From NCBI GenBank assembly GCA_036513415.1, contig DATBZA010000033.1, positions 1 through 64,000 on the forward strand: a DNA stretch of 64,000 nt, in the 5' to 3' direction. Under the pieces are notes generated by a model. The model saw nothing but the letters and a program-made list of their open reading frames with translations, did not search any database and was not told the DNA's origin. The position numbers and the translations under genes are program-made. Within the stretch, counting starts at the first letter, position 1. Every line of letters starts with the position of its first letter. Shown here piece by piece: positions 24,907 to 33,353 of this stretch. Origin of the DNA: 40CM-4-68-19 sp036513415. GTDB taxonomy: Bacteria > Myxococcota > Myxococcia > Myxococcales > 40CM-4-68-19.

Positions 24907-25920
24907 ATGCCGAAGATGATGAGGGCCGTCCAGGTATCGAAGCCGGGTGGCGCATTCGAACCGGTTGAGCGCGAATTGCCGGAGCCCACGCCGGGGCAAA
25001 TCCGCATCCAGGTAGAGGCATGCGGAATCTGTCACAGCGACGCGCTCGTGAAGTTCGGCGCCTATCCAGGCCTCTCGTATCCGCGCGTTCCGGGCCACGA
25101 GATCGCCGGCCGGGTCGAGAAAGTCGGCGCCAACGTGACCGAGTGGAAGAAGGGCGACCGGGTAGGCGTCGGCTGGCACGGCGGCCATTGCTTCGTCTGC
25201 AACGCCTGCCGCAAGGGCCTCTTCATCAACTGCGAACGCCAGCAGATCACCGGCATCAGCTACGACGGCGGCTACGCCGAGTACGTCGTCGTCCCGCACG
25301 AAGCCGCCGCGCGCATTCCCGAGAATCTGGACGCCGCCGAAGCCGCGCCGCTGCTCTGCGCCGGAATCACCACCTACAACGCGCTCCGCAACAGCGGTGC
25401 GCGCTCGGGCGACACCGTGGCGGTCCAAGGCATCGGCGGCCTCGGCCACCTTGGCATCCAGTTCGCGGCACGCATGGGCTTCCGGACCATCGCCATCTCG
25501 CGCGGCGCGGACAAGAGGGAGCTCGCTCAGGAGCTCGGCGCGCAGGAGTACGTCGACACGCAGAAGGTCAGCGCCGCCGAAGGGCTGCAAAAGCTTGGGG
25601 GAGCCGATCTCGTCCTGGCGACGGCGCCGAACAGCGAGGCCATCGCGAGCACCGTCGACGGCCTGAAGCCTCGCGGCAAGCTTCTCATCGTCGCCGCAGC
25701 GGTAGAGCCGCTGAAGGTCTCCGGTTTGACCCTGCTCAGCGGGAAGAGTGTCGCGGGATGGCCCAGCGGCAGCGCGATCGATTCCGAGGAGGCCGTCGCC
25801 TTCAGCGTCCTCACTGGCGTCCGCCCGCGCGTCGAGGTCTTCAAGCTCGATCAGGCGGAGCAAGCCTTCACGAAGATGATGGAAAACCGCGTCCGGTTCC
25901 GGGCGGTGCTCACGCCCTGA
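24907..25920 (+). CDS. Zinc-dependent alcohol dehydrogenase, class of AdhP/AdhA
   Basis: The protein has 337 residues. Catalytic zinc ligands are in CGICHSD (Cys, near 40) and GHE (His-Glu). Structural zinc is bound by four Cys in CFVCNACRKGLFINC. The NAD(P) motif is GIGGLGHLGIQFA. The chosen ATG follows GGAGGAG; earlier in-frame starts lack a site. It would oxidise alcohols to aldehydes or reverse. It sits alone between convergent and divergent neighbours, with no obvious pathway context. Confidence 0.92.
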   Translation: MPKMMRAVQVSKPGGAFEPVERELPEPTPGQIRIQVEACGICHSDALVKFGAYPGLSYPRVPGHEIAGRVEKVGANVTEWKKGDRVGVGWHGGHCFVCNACRKGLFINCERQQITGISYDGGYAEYVVVPHEAAARIPENLDAAEAAPLLCAGITTYNALRNSGARSGDTVAVQGIGGLGHLGIQFAARMGFRTIAISRGADKRELAQELGAQEYVDTQKVSAAEGLQKLGGADLVLATAPNSEAIASTVDGLKPRGKLLIVAAAVEPLKVSGLTLLSGKSVAGWPSGSAIDSEEAVAFSVLTGVRPRVEVFKLDQAEQAFTKMMENRVRFRAVLTP

Positions 25921-25926
25921 CCTCTG

Positions 25927-26841
25927 TCAGAGAAATTTCGTCAGCGCATCCATCGTCTCCTGAGGATTTTCCTCCATCATCCAGTGGCCGGTGTTCTCGA
26001 GGACGACGACCGCCGCGTCCGCAGCGACGATCTTCGCTTGCTCGCCCAGCGCCGTTCCGTTTGCCTTCGCGCCGCCCATCGAAAGGACCGGCATGGTCAG
26101 CTTCGTCCGGGAGAGGTCCTCGAAATCCTTTGCCGCCTTCTGGAACGAAACGAAATACGCCCATCCCGCGCGCATCCGTCCCGGACGGGCGTAAGCCTTC
26201 GCGTAAGCGACGCGATCGGCCTCTGGAATCGAATGCGTCTTGTCGGCTGCGAAGTCATTCCAGAGACTCTCGAAGTACGTCCGCTCACGGCCCTTCACCA
26301 ATGCTTCTGGCGTCGGGCCGTTGAACCGGAAATGCCAGAGATTGGGGTGGTTGTAGATGGCCTCCCAGCCGGCCACGCCGGGAAGAAAGGCATCCATCAA
26401 GACCAGCTTTTCCGTCTCTGCGGGAAACTGCGCCGCGTAGGCGTACGCCACCATCAGGCCGATGTCGTGGCCCACCACCCGCGCCTTTTCGATCCCGAGT
26501 GACCTGGCGAGCGCATGGATGCGCGCCGCGGCGGTCTTCATGTCCAGGCCGTCCCGAGGAATCTCCGAATCGCCGATCCCTGGCAGGTCCGGCGCGATCA
26601 CCGTGAACTTCTCGGCGAGGCGCGGGATGAGTGGCCTCCACATGCGCGACGTTTCCGCGTAGCCATGCAACAGGATCACGGGCGGGCCGCTGCCGGACAC
26701 GAGGTAATGCAGCTTGACCCCGTCAGCCGTCGCTGTGCGTGATTCGATGGCGTTCGTCGTCGGTGCCGCATGCGCCTTCCCCAACGAAGAGCAGAGGAGG
26801 AGTGCGAACAGACAAGACAGCGCGGGCCGAAGGCTCCTCAT
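25927..26841 (-). CDS. Exported epoxide-hydrolase/dehalogenase-like alpha/beta hydrolase
   Basis: The protein has 304 residues with a Sec signal peptide (LRPALSCLFALLLCSSLGKAHA). The elbow is GHDIG, so the nucleophile is Asp, as in epoxide hydrolases and haloalkane dehalogenases, not the Ser of esterases. The oxyanion motif is HGYAETSRMW, a second acid lies near LSMGG, and the His is in ENTGHWMMEE. The cap domain (HPNLWHFRFNG) matches epoxide-hydrolase-like proteins. It would act in the periplasm or outside. Tail-to-tail with the alcohol dehydrogenase gene. Confidence 0.88.
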   Translation of the reverse strand: MRSLRPALSCLFALLLCSSLGKAHAAPTTNAIESRTATADGVKLHYLVSGSGPPVILLHGYAETSRMWRPLIPRLAEKFTVIAPDLPGIGDSEIPRDGLDMKTAAARIHALARSLGIEKARVVGHDIGLMVAYAYAAQFPAETEKLVLMDAFLPGVAGWEAIYNHPNLWHFRFNGPTPEALVKGRERTYFESLWNDFAADKTHSIPEADRVAYAKAYARPGRMRAGWAYFVSFQKAAKDFEDLSRTKLTMPVLSMGGAKANGTALGEQAKIVAADAAVVVLENTGHWMMEENPQETMDALTKFL

Positions 26842-26975
26842 GGCGAATCTCCTGACGAAGTGCCGGTCGAAGCGACTGGCTCACGACGAGTGACCCTGGT
26901 GGGAGCTCGTTCCGGGACGAGTCCAGAACTGAACAACCGATTCCCACTCGTCGCAAGGTCTCGCAATTGAACGTC

Positions 26976-28373
26976 TCAATCGCCCGGTGGTCGCTGGAAC
27001 CCAGGCAGGATCCCCGCCTGCTCCAACTCGCGGGCGATTCTCAGGAGGCGCATCTCGGACCAGCGCGGTCCAACGATCTCGATGCCAATCGGCAGGCCGT
27101 CGTCGTCGAAGCCGGCCGGGACCGTCAGCGCGGGCAGTCCCGTCATGTTCTGCCTGCCTGGGACGCGAGCCAGCTCCCGGTAATCCACGGTCTTGCCGTC
27201 GACCTCGAGAGGAGCGCCGGGCTCGCGGTGGGTGAAGGCGGTCGTCATCGCCGGCGGCAGGATGAGCCCGTCGAAGTCCTCGAGGAATTCCTCCCAGGCG
27301 GCGATGAACCGGTCCCGCCGGTCGAGGGCGTCGAGGTACCACGCGAGCGTGCGCCGTTCCTCGGGCAGCTCGGCCTGGGGGTCGAACACGCTGACGATGG
27401 TCCCGACCAGATCGCCGAACAACCGGTCCAGGGCATCCCAATCGAGGTCGGGATAGCGCTCCTCGACGCGCGCACCAGCGTCGGAAGCCTGCGCGGCCAC
27501 CCGCTCGACCTGCCGCCGGATGCTTTTCGCGACCGTGGCGCCGGGAGGCGTGGGTGCAACCGCCAGATGCAGATCCTCGAGCGGGCGCCGGCGCGAAACC
27601 AACGGGACCGGCGGGACGTCGCTGTCGTGCCCATCCGGGCCGGCGATGAGAGACAACGCGAGCTCCAGATCGCGAAGGTCGCGCGCCATCGGGCCGAGGC
27701 AGGACATGATGCGGACCGAGCGCGGCACCCGATGCGGAAGACGAAAGAAGCCGGTGAGCGGAACGCGGTGCTCCGTCGGCTTGAGGCCATACACCCCGCA
27801 GAAGTGCGCCGGCACCCGAATCGAGGCGACGAGGTCCGAGCCGACGTCGAGCGGCGTCATTCCCGTGGCCAGCGCGGCGGCTGCTCCACCGCTCGAGCCA
27901 CCCGGCGTACGTTCCGAGTCCCAGGGATTGGCGGTCCGGCCAAAGACCGGATTCGTAGTCTGGTGGTCCGCCAGCCAGGACGGCACGTTCGAGTGACCGA
28001 TGATGATGGCTCCCGACGCCCGCAGGCGGGCCGCCACCGTCCCGTCCTCGTCCGCCACGCGGTCGAGTTGGACAGTGCCCACGGTCGTTCTAAGGCCGGC
28101 GACGTCGTGCGCATCCTTGAGCGTCATCGGAACGCCGTGGAGTGGGCCGCGGATCTCACCGCGCTTGAGTGCTGCGTCCGCCGCTTTGGCCAGTGTCCGC
28201 GCTCGGCCGGCATCGAGAGAGACAACCGCGTTGAGCGTCGGGTTGTGCTTTTCGATCCGCTCGAGGCAGGCATCCAGCACCTCAACGGCGGTCAACTGCC
28301 GCCGTCGCAGCCTGCGTGCCAGCTCGGTTACCGGCAGCCAGCAAAGCCCGTCGCCCACCTTTTTCCTTTGCAT
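26976..28373 (-). CDS. Amidase-signature family hydrolase
   Basis: The protein has 465 residues. The Ser-cisSer-Lys triad is visible: Lys in MTLKDAHDVAG, cis-Ser and catalytic Ser in ERTPGGSSGGAAAAL. The usual Gly-rich AS block and the C-terminal NMTGLPALTVPAGF are present. One oddity: VGSDLVASIRVPAHFCGVYG has Val/Ala in the segment usually reading TDxGGSIR, though the fold is preserved. GGGAGG sits nine bases before the ATG at 28373. Substrates of this superfamily range widely, so only amide hydrolysis can be inferred. Confidence 0.87.
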   Translation of the reverse strand: MQRKKVGDGLCWLPVTELARRLRRRQLTAVEVLDACLERIEKHNPTLNAVVSLDAGRARTLAKAADAALKRGEIRGPLHGVPMTLKDAHDVAGLRTTVGTVQLDRVADEDGTVAARLRASGAIIIGHSNVPSWLADHQTTNPVFGRTANPWDSERTPGGSSGGAAAALATGMTPLDVGSDLVASIRVPAHFCGVYGLKPTEHRVPLTGFFRLPHRVPRSVRIMSCLGPMARDLRDLELALSLIAGPDGHDSDVPPVPLVSRRRPLEDLHLAVAPTPPGATVAKSIRRQVERVAAQASDAGARVEERYPDLDWDALDRLFGDLVGTIVSVFDPQAELPEERRTLAWYLDALDRRDRFIAAWEEFLEDFDGLILPPAMTTAFTHREPGAPLEVDGKTVDYRELARVPGRQNMTGLPALTVPAGFDDDGLPIGIEIVGPRWSEMRLLRIARELEQAGILPGFQRPPGD

Positions 28374-28501
28374 CTGCTCCATCCTCCCACGTCCGGTAGC
28401 GGCTGAACCCAACGCCAGACATCCGCTCGATCGCACGCCGACCGCACGCGGCGGCACAACGGCCATTGACAGGCGGATGATCGCATTCATGATGGCGCAG
28501 C

Positions 28502-29509
28502 ATGAGCGAGGCCCGCGCGCGCATCCGATCCTGGGCCGTTGTCGCAGCCTCGCTCGGTGGAGCGGCGGCGCTGCACGCCATCGTCCGGCCTTCGCTCGAG
28601 ATGGTGCCGTTCATGCTCTTCCACGGTGCCAACTTCATCAGCGCCTGGTACGGCGGGCTTTTGCCAGGACTCGTCTGCACGGTCTCCGGCGCGGCGATCG
28701 TGAACGTCCTCTTCCTCGATCCACCCGGGGTCGCGACACTGTCGCTGCCTGCCCTCATCGCCACGGGGGTATTCGTCGCGATAGGCGTGGGCTTCAGCAT
28801 TCTTTGCCATTCGAGGCTGCTCGCTCTGCGCGCAGCCGACGAAGCTCGCGTCGTGCGCGAGAACTTCCTCAGCGCCGCGGCGCACGAGCTCCGGACCCCG
28901 CTCACCACGCTGCGACTTCGTCTCCAGCGGCTGCGAGGTCGGTTTGGGCCGGCGGAAGAGGACGATCTAGGCGCTGCACTGCGCCAAATCTTGCGCATAG
29001 ACGGGCTGATCCATCAGTTTCTCGACGCCATCCACTTGCAGCAGGCTCGCATCGAGTTGGACCGAAGGGCCGTCGACCTGGGCGCGCTGGCGCGGGAGGT
29101 GGGAGATCGCCTCGCTCCATCGGTCGTCCCAGCGCTGGAGGTGGAGGCGTATACGCCAGTGGTGGGGCGCTGGGACCCTGCCCGCCTCGAGCTTGTCATC
29201 GCCCACCTGCTTCTCAACGCGTTCAAGTTCGGCCGAGGAAGGCCGGTACACGTCCGGGTCGAGCGCGATGGGGACCTCGCGCTCCTGTCCGTGCAGGACG
29301 AAGGCATCGGCATCGCGCGCGAGGACCAGGAACGGATTTTCCGCCGGTTCGAGCGGGCCGTCGGAGTCAGGCAGTATGGCGGGCTAGGTCTTGGGCTGTG
29401 GATCGCCAGCGAATTCGTGCAGGCGCACGGGGGCACGATCCGGGTCGAGAGCGCAGCGGGCAAAGGCTCCATCTTCACCGTCGAGCTCCCGATTGAACCT
29501 GTCCATTGA
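28502..29509 (+). CDS. Orphan sensor histidine kinase with DUF4118-type membrane domain
   Basis: The protein has 335 residues. Residues 1-105 hold a KdpD-like (DUF4118) membrane domain of about four short helices with FLDPPG in the loop. The dimerisation helix carries the phosphoacceptor His128 in SAAAHELRTPLTTLRLRL. The ATPase domain has N-box HLLLNAFKFG, G1 VQDEGIGI, F-box RIFRRFER and G2 GGLGLGLWIASEF. No response regulator gene is adjacent, so its partner is elsewhere. It is divergent from the amidase gene. Confidence 0.88.
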   Translation: MSEARARIRSWAVVAASLGGAAALHAIVRPSLEMVPFMLFHGANFISAWYGGLLPGLVCTVSGAAIVNVLFLDPPGVATLSLPALIATGVFVAIGVGFSILCHSRLLALRAADEARVVRENFLSAAAHELRTPLTTLRLRLQRLRGRFGPAEEDDLGAALRQILRIDGLIHQFLDAIHLQQARIELDRRAVDLGALAREVGDRLAPSVVPALEVEAYTPVVGRWDPARLELVIAHLLLNAFKFGRGRPVHVRVERDGDLALLSVQDEGIGIAREDQERIFRRFERAVGVRQYGGLGLGLWIASEFVQAHGGTIRVESAAGKGSIFTVELPIEPVH

Positions 29510-29522
29510 TTCGGGGGAGCGC

Positions 29523-30575
29523 ATGGCACAACAGCTGGCTGTGGAGATCACCAAGGCAGGCAGACCTGGGCACGCGGCGACGTCGAATCCTGCCGAGACG
29601 CTGATGCAAATCGCCGGGGGCTGGTTGTTGCCGCGGAGCCTGCACCTCATCGCCGACCTCGGCGTCGCTGACGCGCTCGACGAGAGTCCGCGTTCCGCCG
29701 CGGACCTGGCCGCGGAGACCGGCGCACACCCGCAGGCTCTCGCGCGCACGCTCCGCCTTCTCTCGGCGTACGGCGTGTTCGCGACGCGGGGCGGCATGGT
29801 CTCGCACACCGCGAGCTCGCGACTGTTGCGCTCGGACCATCCACAGTCGCTGCGCCCGTTCGCGCGGATGCTCGGACTGCCGATCAACCTCGAGGCCTAC
29901 CGTTTGTTCGGGGATACGCTGCGCACCGGGCGCCCCGCCATCGAGCAGGTGGTGCAGCCGAACGGGATCTTCGCCTATCTCGCTGGCCGTCCCGACGAAG
30001 CGCGGATCTTCGGCGAGGCGATGACGGCCAAGGCTCACGCCCAGGTCGCCGGCGTCCTCGGCGTCTACGACTTCTCCCGCTTCGAGTCCATCGCCGACAT
30101 CGGCGGCGGGCGCGGTCATCTGCTGCAGGCGGTGCTCGAACGCGCGCCGAGGGCGAGCGGAGTGCTCTTCGACCTCCCGCACGTCATCGATGACGCCGCC
30201 GGGCAGGCATCGGAGCGGCTATCACTGCGAGCGGGTGACTTCTTCCGCGATCGCCTCCCGTCCTGCGATGCCTACATGCTGATGGACATCATCCACGACT
30301 GGGACGACGAGCAGTCGGCGGCCATCCTGAGGGCGGTACGCGCCGCGGCGCCGGATCACGCCACGCTGCTGCTGCTCGAGACCATCGTGCCAGACGAGAC
30401 GGGTCCGCACTGGGCGAAGACGCTTGACGTCTTGATGCTCGCCGTCACCGGTGGCCTGCAGCGCACAGCGCAGGAGTACGAGGTGCTCCTCGCGGCGTCG
30501 GGCTTTCACATGAAGCGCGTGATCGACACGCCGACGGGCATCTCGATCGTCGAGGCGGTGACACAGCCTTCATGA
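29523..30575 (+). CDS. SAM-dependent O-methyltransferase (hydroxyneurosporene/acetylserotonin type)
   Basis: The protein has 350 residues. An N-terminal winged helix for dimerisation (IAGGWLLPRSLHLIADLGVADAL is split; key LARTLRLLSAYGVF) is followed by the SAM site IADIGGGRGHLLQAV, acidic loop FDLPHV and catalytic His in MDIIHDWDDEQ. The last motif is the class mark of plant-type and bacterial small-molecule O-methyltransferases. It starts 13 bases after the kinase stop. The stop overlaps the next ATG by four bases (ATGA), so it is coupled to a lipoprotein gene. Substrate unknown. Confidence 0.88.
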   Translation: MAQQLAVEITKAGRPGHAATSNPAETLMQIAGGWLLPRSLHLIADLGVADALDESPRSAADLAAETGAHPQALARTLRLLSAYGVFATRGGMVSHTASSRLLRSDHPQSLRPFARMLGLPINLEAYRLFGDTLRTGRPAIEQVVQPNGIFAYLAGRPDEARIFGEAMTAKAHAQVAGVLGVYDFSRFESIADIGGGRGHLLQAVLERAPRASGVLFDLPHVIDDAAGQASERLSLRAGDFFRDRLPSCDAYMLMDIIHDWDDEQSAAILRAVRAAAPDHATLLLLETIVPDETGPHWAKTLDVLMLAVTGGLQRTAQEYEVLLAASGFHMKRVIDTPTGISIVEAVTQPS

Positions 30576-30967
30576 AGCCAGCGGGCGTCCTCACCTTGGC
30601 CTTTGTCGCGTGCGCAGCCCGTAACGACGTGGCCGCTCCTGCTCGCACCGGGACAGCTCCCGCCGCCGCGGTGGAAGCGCCTGCGCCTTCGAACGACGCC
30701 GGCGTCGCCGAGGACGCGCCGTGCGCACGCGATGCCGACTGCGCTTTGACTCGTGTGGCACAGGGCGCATGCTGCCCGATGCTTTGCCTCCCTCGCGTCG
30801 TCACGACGGAGCGCGCTGCGGAGCTGGAGGCGAACACCGTCAGCTGTACAGGAGGCAAACAGGAATCGTGCCCGCACCCGCTGTGTCGGCCGTCCGCTGC
30901 GAGCGTGCAGCCTTCCTGTCAGGGTGGACGCTGCGTGGGTCGGACCACATCCACCCCCACCGATTGA
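30572..30967 (+). CDS. Small Cys-rich lipoprotein
   Basis: The protein has 131 residues. The lipobox LAFVACAA gives a lipidated Cys near residue 14. The mature part begins with a Pro/Ala linker, then has about nine Cys in a pattern (APCARDADCALT, GACCPMLCLP, SCPHPLC, PSCQGGRC) that looks like a small disulphide-stabilised domain of the kind common in Myxococcota lipoproteins. Translation is coupled to the methyltransferase gene through ATGA. It has no known role. Confidence 0.7.
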   Translation: MKPAGVLTLAFVACAARNDVAAPARTGTAPAAAVEAPAPSNDAGVAEDAPCARDADCALTRVAQGACCPMLCLPRVVTTERAAELEANTVSCTGGKQESCPHPLCRPSAASVQPSCQGGRCVGRTTSTPTD

Positions 30968-31099
30968 GCAACGACAGGTGTCATCTTCAGCGGGAGCAAC
31001 CTCGAGACGAGGTTCCGCGCGGCGCTGATCGACAAGGCCGGCGCCGAGGTCGTTTCGAAGCAGGACTTCGCGATCGGTGACCTGAGCATCGCGCTCTGA
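30968..31099 (+). other. In-frame open stretch after the lipoprotein stop, possible gene remnant
   Basis: After the TGA of the lipoprotein the same frame stays open for 44 codons to a TGA at 31097, with protein-like content: GVIFSGSNLETRFRAAL, KAGAEVVSKQDFAIGDL. There is no ATG, GTG or TTG in this frame before the conserved-looking part. It could be the 3' remnant of a deleted gene, or a longer original C-terminus of the lipoprotein. Confidence 0.3.
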
Positions 31100-31112
31100 C
31101 GGTCACCCCCGC

Positions 31113-32159
31113 TCAGGGCAGGCTGCCGATGTCGATCACGAATCGGTACCGGACGTCATTGCGGAGCATCCGCTCGTAGGCCTCGTTGATCTCCTGGATC
31201 GGGATCACCTCGACGTCCGCCGCGACCTCGTGGGCGGCGCAGTAATCCAGCATCTCCTGCGTCTCGGGGATGCCGCCGATCATGGAGCCGGCGAGCCGCT
31301 TGTTTCCCCCGATCAGCGAGGGCGCGGACACAGGCGTCGGCTCCGGCGGCACGCCCACCAACACCATCGCCGCCTGGGGGCGCAGCATCCCCAGGTACGC
31401 ATTGTAGTCGTGCGGAGCCGAGACGGTATCGATGATCAAGTCGAACCGCCCCGCCAGCTTCTTGAACGTCGCCGGCTCCTTGGTCACCTCGAAGCCATGC
31501 GCCCCCAACCGCCGCGCATCCGGCTCCTTCGATCGCGACGTGCTGAGCACCGTCACGTCCGCGCCGAGCGACGCGGCGAGCTTCACGGCCATGTGGCCGA
31601 GTCCGCCCAGCCCGACCACGCCCACGCGATCGCCTTTCTTGGTCTTCCACTGCCGAAGCGGGGAGTACGTGGTGATGCCGGCGCAGAGCAGCGGAGCGGC
31701 GCGCGCCGGATCCAGCGCAGCCGGGACCTTCAGCACATAAGGCTCCGCCACGACGATCTCCCGCGAGTACCCGCCGTACGTGGGAGTCTTCCGGTCCATC
31801 TCCGTGCTGTTGTAGGTGAACGCCGCGCCCTTCTCGCAGAATTGCTCGAGGCCAGACCGGCACGGCGCGCACTGGCGGCACGAATCCACGAAGCATCCCA
31901 CGCCCGCGAACTCGCCCGGCTTGAATTTCGTCACCTGCTTGCCGACCTGCCTGACGCGGCCGATGATTTCGTGCCCTGGCACCATCGGAAAGGTTTCGCC
32001 ACCCCACTCGGCTCGGACCTGGTGGAGGTCGCTGTGACAGACGCCGCAGAAGAGGATGTCGATGTGCACGTCGCCGGGGCCGGGCTGACGGCGATCGATC
32101 GTGTACGGCCCGACCGGTTTCCTGGCGGCCGGGGCGGCGTACGCGGAGGTCTTCGGCAT
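31113..32159 (-). CDS. NADP-type zinc alcohol dehydrogenase (YahK/cinnamyl-alcohol type)
   Basis: The protein has 348 residues. Catalytic zinc ligands sit in CGVCHSDLHQ and VPGHEIIG, and structural zinc ligands in CRQCAPCRSGLEQFC. The nucleotide motif is GLGGLGHMAVKLA followed by STSRSKEPDARRLGA, where the Ser/Arg pattern suggests NADP(H). Such enzymes reduce many aldehydes. The ATG at 32159 has AAGGAGA before it; longer versions enter low-quality sequence. Divergent from the fructose-type importer. Confidence 0.92.
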   Translation of the reverse strand: MPKTSAYAAPAARKPVGPYTIDRRQPGPGDVHIDILFCGVCHSDLHQVRAEWGGETFPMVPGHEIIGRVRQVGKQVTKFKPGEFAGVGCFVDSCRQCAPCRSGLEQFCEKGAAFTYNSTEMDRKTPTYGGYSREIVVAEPYVLKVPAALDPARAAPLLCAGITTYSPLRQWKTKKGDRVGVVGLGGLGHMAVKLAASLGADVTVLSTSRSKEPDARRLGAHGFEVTKEPATFKKLAGRFDLIIDTVSAPHDYNAYLGMLRPQAAMVLVGVPPEPTPVSAPSLIGGNKRLAGSMIGGIPETQEMLDYCAAHEVAADVEVIPIQEINEAYERMLRNDVRYRFVIDIGSLP

Positions 32160-32195
32160 GTGAATCTCCTTTATCTCCATGGATGTCCGTCCGGC

Positions 32196-32210
32196 TTGCG
32201 CGATGCGCAA
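32196..32210. promoter_or_regulatory. Palindrome upstream of the alcohol dehydrogenase gene
   Basis: Perfect inverted repeat TTGCGC-GAT-GCGCAA, 37 bases before the dehydrogenase start and in the shared region with the fructose-type operon. Candidate operator; the regulator is unknown. Confidence 0.4.
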
Positions 32211-32313
32211 AAGATTCCCGACAGACCCCCGGGGCTTGCGCCCCAACTCGCCGACAGGGTAATGCACAGCGGAATCGTTGTGTCTACAGCAGGCTCCCGG
32301 CGAGCGGCGCCGT

Positions 32314-32346
32314 CCAGCTCGGAAACGTTTTTGTGTCCCGAGCTGG
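32314..32346. promoter_or_regulatory. Inverted repeat before the fructose-type binding protein
   Basis: CCAGCTCGG (32314-32322) and CCGAGCTGG (32338-32346) form a perfect 9-bp stem with a 15-base loop containing five Ts, ending 34 bases before the start codon. It may be an operator for a sugar-operon regulator or a 5'-leader hairpin. Confidence 0.45.
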
Positions 32347-32380
32347 CTCCGCCTGCCGCCTTCCAGCGGAGGCGTCCCCG

Positions 32381-33346
32381 ATGAACGCGAAGATGCTCCT
32401 GAAACTCTCCCTGCTCTGCGCGGCATTCCCCGCGCTCGGCGCTGACCAAATCGTCGTCGGCCTCATCACCAAGACCGAGACCAACCCCTTCTTCGTGAAG
32501 ATGAAGGAGGGCGCCCAGGCGGCCGCGAAGAAGGACGGCGCCAAGCTCATGACCGGCGCCGGCAAGTTCGACGGCGACAACGCCAGCCAGGTGACGGCCA
32601 TCGAGAACATGATGTCCGGCGGCGCCAAGGCCATCCTGATCACGCCGAGCGACACCAAGGCGATCGTCCCCGCCGTGAAGAAGGCGCGCAGCGCTGGAGT
32701 GCTGGTGATCGCCCTGGACACGCCGACCGAGCCCCAGGACGCCACCGACGCCCTCTTCGCCACCGACAACTTCAAGGCGGGGGTGCTCATCGGCGAGTAC
32801 GCGAAGGCCGCCATGGCCGGCAAGCCGGCCAAGATCGCGACGCTCGACCTGGCTCCCGGCATCACCGTCGGCCAGCTTCGCCACGACGGCTTCCTCAAGG
32901 GCTACGGCATCCAGGAGGGCGACCCCCAGATCGTCTGCAGCCAGGACACCCGCGGCGATCAGGCGAAGGGGCAGACCGCGATGGAGAACTGCCTGCAGAA
33001 GGCCCCCGACATCAACCTCGTCTACACCATCAACGAGCCCGCAGCGGCGGGCGCGTACCAGGCGCTCAAGTCGGCAGGCAAGGCCAAGGGCGTCCTGATC
33101 GTCTCGGTGGACGGCGGCTGCGTGGGCGTGAAGAACGTGAAGTCCGGCCACCTCGCCGCGACCTCGCAGCAGTACCCGCTCAAGATGGCCGTCATGGGCG
33201 TCGATGCGGGGGTCGAGTACGCGAAGACCGGAAAGAAGGCGTCCGGCTACACCGACACCGGCGTTACGCTCATCACCGACAAGCCCATGTCCGGCGTAGA
33301 CAGCAAGGACACGAAGTTCGGAACCGCGAACTGCTGGGGCAAGTGA
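32381..33346 (+). CDS. frcB: Periplasmic sugar-binding protein, fructose ABC importer
   Basis: The protein has 321 residues with a signal peptide (LLKLSLLCAAFPALGA). It has the type I periplasmic-binding fold of the ribose/fructose group: ITKTETNPFFVKMKEGAQ, then KAILITPSDTKAIVPAVKKA, VIALDTPTEP and VSVDGGCVGV. The order binding protein, permease, ATPase, PfkB kinase is that of the rhizobial frcBCAK operon, so fructose is the best guess; ribose, mannose and polyols are also used by relatives. GCGGAGG precedes the ATG. It captures sugar in the periplasm and delivers it to the permease. Confidence 0.88.
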   Translation: MNAKMLLKLSLLCAAFPALGADQIVVGLITKTETNPFFVKMKEGAQAAAKKDGAKLMTGAGKFDGDNASQVTAIENMMSGGAKAILITPSDTKAIVPAVKKARSAGVLVIALDTPTEPQDATDALFATDNFKAGVLIGEYAKAAMAGKPAKIATLDLAPGITVGQLRHDGFLKGYGIQEGDPQIVCSQDTRGDQAKGQTAMENCLQKAPDINLVYTINEPAAAGAYQALKSAGKAKGVLIVSVDGGCVGVKNVKSGHLAATSQQYPLKMAVMGVDAGVEYAKTGKKASGYTDTGVTLITDKPMSGVDSKDTKFGTANCWGK

Positions 33347-33353
33347 TCGCGCC

